DNA of 64,000 nucleotides from Archivesica marissinica (lineage: Eukaryota; Mollusca; Bivalvia; Venerida; Vesicomyidae): NCBI GenBank assembly GCA_014843695.1, contig CM026401.1, forward strand, positions 29,909,510-29,973,509, given 5' to 3'. The position numbers were made by a program, and so were the translations under genes. The notes below the pieces were generated by a model. That model did not search any database. It had not been told where the DNA came from and was given only the letters and a program-made list of their open reading frames with translations. This document shows positions 60,625 through 64,000 of the stretch, piece after piece; positions within the stretch are counted from its first letter, which is position 1; the number at the start of each line of letters is the position of its first letter.

Positions 60625-60869
60625 AGCGACACTACATCAGTGAACACGCAAATGTCTGCAGAATGTATCGCGTGTTTACTATTGACTCCAATGACAAACA
60701 AACGTCAATTCAGGAGCGCGGATGACCGTTATATGAAATCCTAATGTATCGTTTGAAAGTTTGTATACCACAAAACACTGTTTATTGATTTAATGTTAGT
60801 TTTCGAATGTATTCAGAAGAATTTGTAGTAAAAATGCATTTTATTTGCTTTTGGCGATGTAATGTCGCT
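60625..60869 (-). mobile_element. MITE-4, second copy, shorter
   Basis: Left flank ATAA (60621-60624, one change from TTAA), right flank TTAA (60870-60873). Ends AGCGACACTACATC and GGCGATGTAATGTCGCT. It is inverted relative to the copy at 55115-55485 and about 125 bp shorter. Confidence 0.87.
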
Positions 60870-61080
60870 TTAAGAGTGTGATGGATGGATTTGATGGCGG
60901 ATTGGTTAAAGATATTGGCGCCGCAATGATTAAGGGGTTTCTGATGGAATGGATCAGGGACATTGTTGTGGAAATGTTAAGTGATTTTATGTATGAATGC
61001 TTAAGGGGCTTATTGGCGGAAATGTTAAGGATCTTGGTGATGGAATGGTTACGGAATTGGTAGCCGAAATGGTGAAGGGA

Positions 61081-61437
61081 CGAAACGATAAATACTTTCT
61101 GCAAGATGTCTTGAAATTGTGAACAATTACATGTATACCCTTAATCAGCTAAAACATATATCAAGCCGATATGTGCAATATTTCATATCTAAAGCTGAAT
61201 TTTGACCAGGACGCAACATGGGGACAATTCTATTGTGTACGTGTTCGTTAATTAGTTTCGATGTGGTAGTTTTACGTCTATTATTCTAATGCTTCATTAA
61301 GATATTAAATCGGAATTTGCCATTTCTAAGCTTCTTATTTGGGAAAATTAGTAACTAACTAAAGAAAGAACGGTGTCGACTTGACAGAGTGAGGCAATCA
61401 CAAGAGATGCTGATGGGGGCTGTGAAGAAGTCGACGA
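61081..61437. other. Unique spacer, nothing recognised
   Basis: No supported feature. Confidence 0.5.
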
Positions 61438-61448
61438 AGAAGATGGTG

Positions 61449-61480
<32 letters not shown>

Positions 61481-61527
61481 GACGATTAAGACGATGATGA
61501 TAATGATGCTAATGATGATGATGATGC
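61438..61527. repeat. Imperfect (GAT)n microsatellite
   Basis: 'gatgatgatgatgatggtga' and similar tracts interrupted by GGT, GAC and AAT triplets, running straight into the 42-bp array. Confidence 0.9.
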
Positions 61528-64000
61528 AGCTGGCCATTGCAACCATCATGTAAACGTCTCCTCCTGTGCAGCTGGCCACTGCAACCATCATCTAAGCGTC
61601 TCTTCCAAGGCAGCTGGCCACTGCAACCACCAGGTAAGCGTCTTGTCCTGGGCAGCTGACCATTGCAACCATCATGTGAGCGTCTTGCCCTGGGCAGCTG
61701 GCCATTGCAACCATCACCTAAGCGTCTCTTCCTAGGTAGCTGGCGACTGCAACCATCATCTAAGCGTCTCTTGGTGGGCAGCTGACCATTGCAACCATCA
61801 TGTAAGCGTCTTGGCCTGGGCAGCTGGCCAATGTAACCATCATGTAAGCGTATCTTAATGGGTAGCTGGCCACTGTAACTATCATGTAAGCGTATCTTAA
61901 TGGGTAGCTGGCCACTGTAACCATCATGTAAGCGTCTCTTCTTGGGCAGCTGGCAACTGCAACCATCATCTAAGCGTCTTGTCCTGGGCATCTGACCACT
62001 GCAACAATCACCTAAGCGTATCTTGATGGGTAGCTGGCCACTGTAACCATCATGTAAGCGTCTCTTCCTGGGCAGCTGGCAACTGCAACCATCATCTAAG
62101 CGTCTCGTCCATGGCAGCTGGTCACTGCAACCATCATGTAAGCGTCTCGTCCTGGGCAGCTGACCACTGCAACCACCACCTAACCGTATCTTGATGGGTA
62201 GCTGGCCAATGTAACCATCATGTAAGCGTCTCTTCCTGGGCAGCTGGCCACTGCAACCATCATGTAAGCGTCTTGTCCTGGGCAGCTGACCACTGCAAAC
62301 ATCACATAAGCGTATCTTGATGGGTAGCTGGCCACTGTAACCATCATGTAAGCGTCTCTTCCTGGGCAGCGCTGGCAACTGCAACCATCATCTAAGCGTC
62401 TCGTCCAGGGCAGCTGGTCACTGCAACCATCATGTAAGCGTCTCGTCCTGGGCAGCTGACCACTGCAACCACCACCTAACCGTATCTTGATGGGTAGCTG
62501 GCCAATGTAACCATCATGTAAGCGTCTCTTCCTGGGCAGCTGGCCACTGCAACCATCATGTAAGCGTCTTGTCCTGGGCAGCTGACCACTGCAAACATCA
62601 CATAAGCGTATCTTGATGGGTAGCTGGCCACTGTAACCATCATGTAAGCGTCTCTTCCTGGGCAGCGCTGGCAACTGCAACCATCATCTAAGCGTCTCGT
62701 CCAGGGCAGCTGGTCACTGCAACCATCATGTAAGCGTCTCGTCCTGGGCAGCTGACCACTGCAACCACCACCTAACCGTATCTTGATGGGTAGCTGGCCA
62801 ATGTAACCATCATGTAAGCGTCTCTTCCTGGGCAGCTGGCCAATGTAACCATCATCTAACCGTATCTTGATGGGTAGCTGGCCACTGTAACCATCATGTA
62901 AGCATCTCTTCCTGTGCAGTTGGCCACTGTAACCATCATCTAAGCGTCTCTTCCTGTGCAGCTGGCCAATGTAACCATCATCTAAGCGTCTCTTTCAGGG
63001 CAATTGGCCACTGCAAGCATCACCTAAGCGTATCTTAATGGGTAGCTGGTCACTGTAACCATCATATAAGCATCTCTTCCTAGGCAGCTGGACACTGCAA
63101 CCATTATGTAAGCGTCTCTTCATGGGCAGCTGGCCACTGCAACCATCATGTAAGCATTTCTTCATGGGCAGCTGGCCACCGCAACCATCATGTAAGCATC
63201 TCTTCCTGGGTCGCTGGCCACTGTAACCATCATCTAAGCGTCTCTTCCTGGGCAATTGGCCACTGCAACCATCATCTAAGCATCTCTTCCTGTGCAGCTG
63301 GCCACTGTAACCATCATCTAAGCATCTCTTCCTTGGCAGCTGGCCACTGAAACCATCATCTAAGCGTCTCTTCCTGGGCAACTGGCCAATGTAACCATCA
63401 TCTAAGCATCTCTTCCTATGCAGCTGGCCATTGTAACCATCATCTAAGCGTCTCTTCCTGGGTACCTGGCTACTGCAACCATCATCTAAGCATATCTTCC
63501 TGGGCAGCTGGCCACTGTAACCATCATCTAATCATCCCTTCCTGTGCAGCTGGCCACTGCAACCATCGTCTAAGCATATCGTCATATGCAGCTGGCCAAT
63601 GTAACCAGCATGTAAGCGTCTTTTCTGGGAAGCTGGCCACTGTATCCATTATGTAAGCGTCTCTTCCTGTGCAGCTGGCCACTGCAACCATCGTCTAAGC
63701 ATATCTTCCTATGCAACTGGCCAATGTAACCAGCATATAAGCGTCTCTTCCTGGGCAGCTGGCCACTGCAACCATCATGTAAGCGTCTTGTCCTGGGCAG
63801 CTGACCACTGCAACCATCACCTAAGCGTATCTTGATGGGTAGCTGGCCACTGTAACCACCATGTAAGCGTCTCTTCCTGGGCAGCTGGCAACTGCAACCA
63901 TCATCTAAGCGTCTCGTCCAGGGCAGCTGGTCACTGCAACAATCATGTAAGCGTCTCGTCCTGGGCAGCTGACCACTACAACCACCACCTAACCGTATCT
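61528..64000. repeat. Satellite array, 42-bp unit, about 59 copies, continues past the window end
   Basis: Units contain 'gcagctggccactgcaacca', 'tcatgtaagcgtct' or 'tcatctaagcgtct' and 'cttcctgg'. Variants include 'gtatcttgatgggtagctgg'. A seven-unit block (about 294-296 bp) is repeated: the 'gcgctggcaactgc' variant recurs at about 62369 and 62665, the same block without the extra 'gc' begins near 62075, and a similar block reappears near 63880. The unit is 14 codons, so minus frames of 128 to 291 codons stay open as a basic 14-residue repeat. No other evidence supports a protein. Confidence 0.97.

Larger units (their letters stand above)
60055..61080. repeat. Degenerate minisatellite, about 24-bp unit, split by two DNA transposons
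   Basis: Unit type 'cggaacggttaatgggcttg' plus 'gtag'. It is regular at about 60378-60450 and degenerate elsewhere ('gatggaatggttacggaatt', 'gcggaaatgttaaggatctt'). It is interrupted by the foldback at 60215-60310 and MITE-4 at 60621-60873 and resumes after each. Frames over it (60295-60549, 60841-61104) are not genes. Confidence 0.88.

Noticed and set aside
61509..63381. 291-, 166- and 128-codon basic repeat proteins on the minus strand
   Set aside because: They follow from the 42-bp (14-codon) unit. Three overlapping frames are open in places and unit-length changes break them.

Overview
This window looks like an intergenic or heterochromatin-like piece of an animal nuclear genome. It is AT-rich and spacer-poor, and no intact protein-coding gene could be supported. 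The tRNA-derived SINE families, several MITE families and very large minisatellite arrays would suit a marine lophotrochozoan, most plausibly a mollusc. That placement is inference from repeat style, not from a gene. The family labels used here (SINE-A to SINE-E, MITE-1 to MITE-4) are my own, defined by copies inside this window.

Layout. 1-1865: unique AT-rich DNA plus one SINE-B. 1866-3177: 31-bp satellite. 3609-4530: SINE-A fragment beside the decayed 3' end of a LINE reverse-transcriptase gene. 5.0-8.04 kb: SINE-A, MITE-1 and an intact SINE-A with target-site duplication (TSD). 8.23-9.03 kb: compound TCG/TTGTCG/TTG microsatellite running straight into a 3.9-kb array of 45-bp units (to 12.94 kb). 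12.99-13.39 kb: SINE-A with a duplicated tail. 15.95-16.54 kb: four trinucleotide tracts in series. 16.99-19.96 kb: two-module 28/32-bp minisatellite. 20-29 kb: scattered SINEs, a tRNA-Lys-like tandem pair and MITE-1 copies. 29.47-32.69 kb: three small minisatellites with SINEs between. 32.7-38 kb: TA-flanked MITE, inverted SINE-A pair, truncated SINE-A with TSD, a 17/34-bp array, a foldback element with 8-bp TSD and a BED-finger remnant. 38.38-40.56 kb and 43.46-45.05 kb: two unrelated arrays that both have 47-bp units. 45.2-53.17 kb: a 41-bp array carrying seven in-phase copies of a SINE-B fragment. 53.3-61.1 kb: MITEs, SINEs and a degenerate 24-bp array split by two transposons. 61.5 kb to the window end: 42-bp array with a 7-mer higher-order repeat.

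Tandem arrays cover about 25 kb, roughly 40% of the window. Most long open frames lie in arrays whose unit is a multiple of 3, or whose triple unit lacks stops, and are not genes. The only protein-like traces are a LINE reverse-transcriptase C-terminus (3753-4069) and a degenerate BED zinc finger (37752-37922). The most informative structure is the 45-53 kb array: a 5'-truncated SINE-B with a 7-bp TSD landed in a 41-bp satellite, and was then copied to seven sites by array turnover in exact register.
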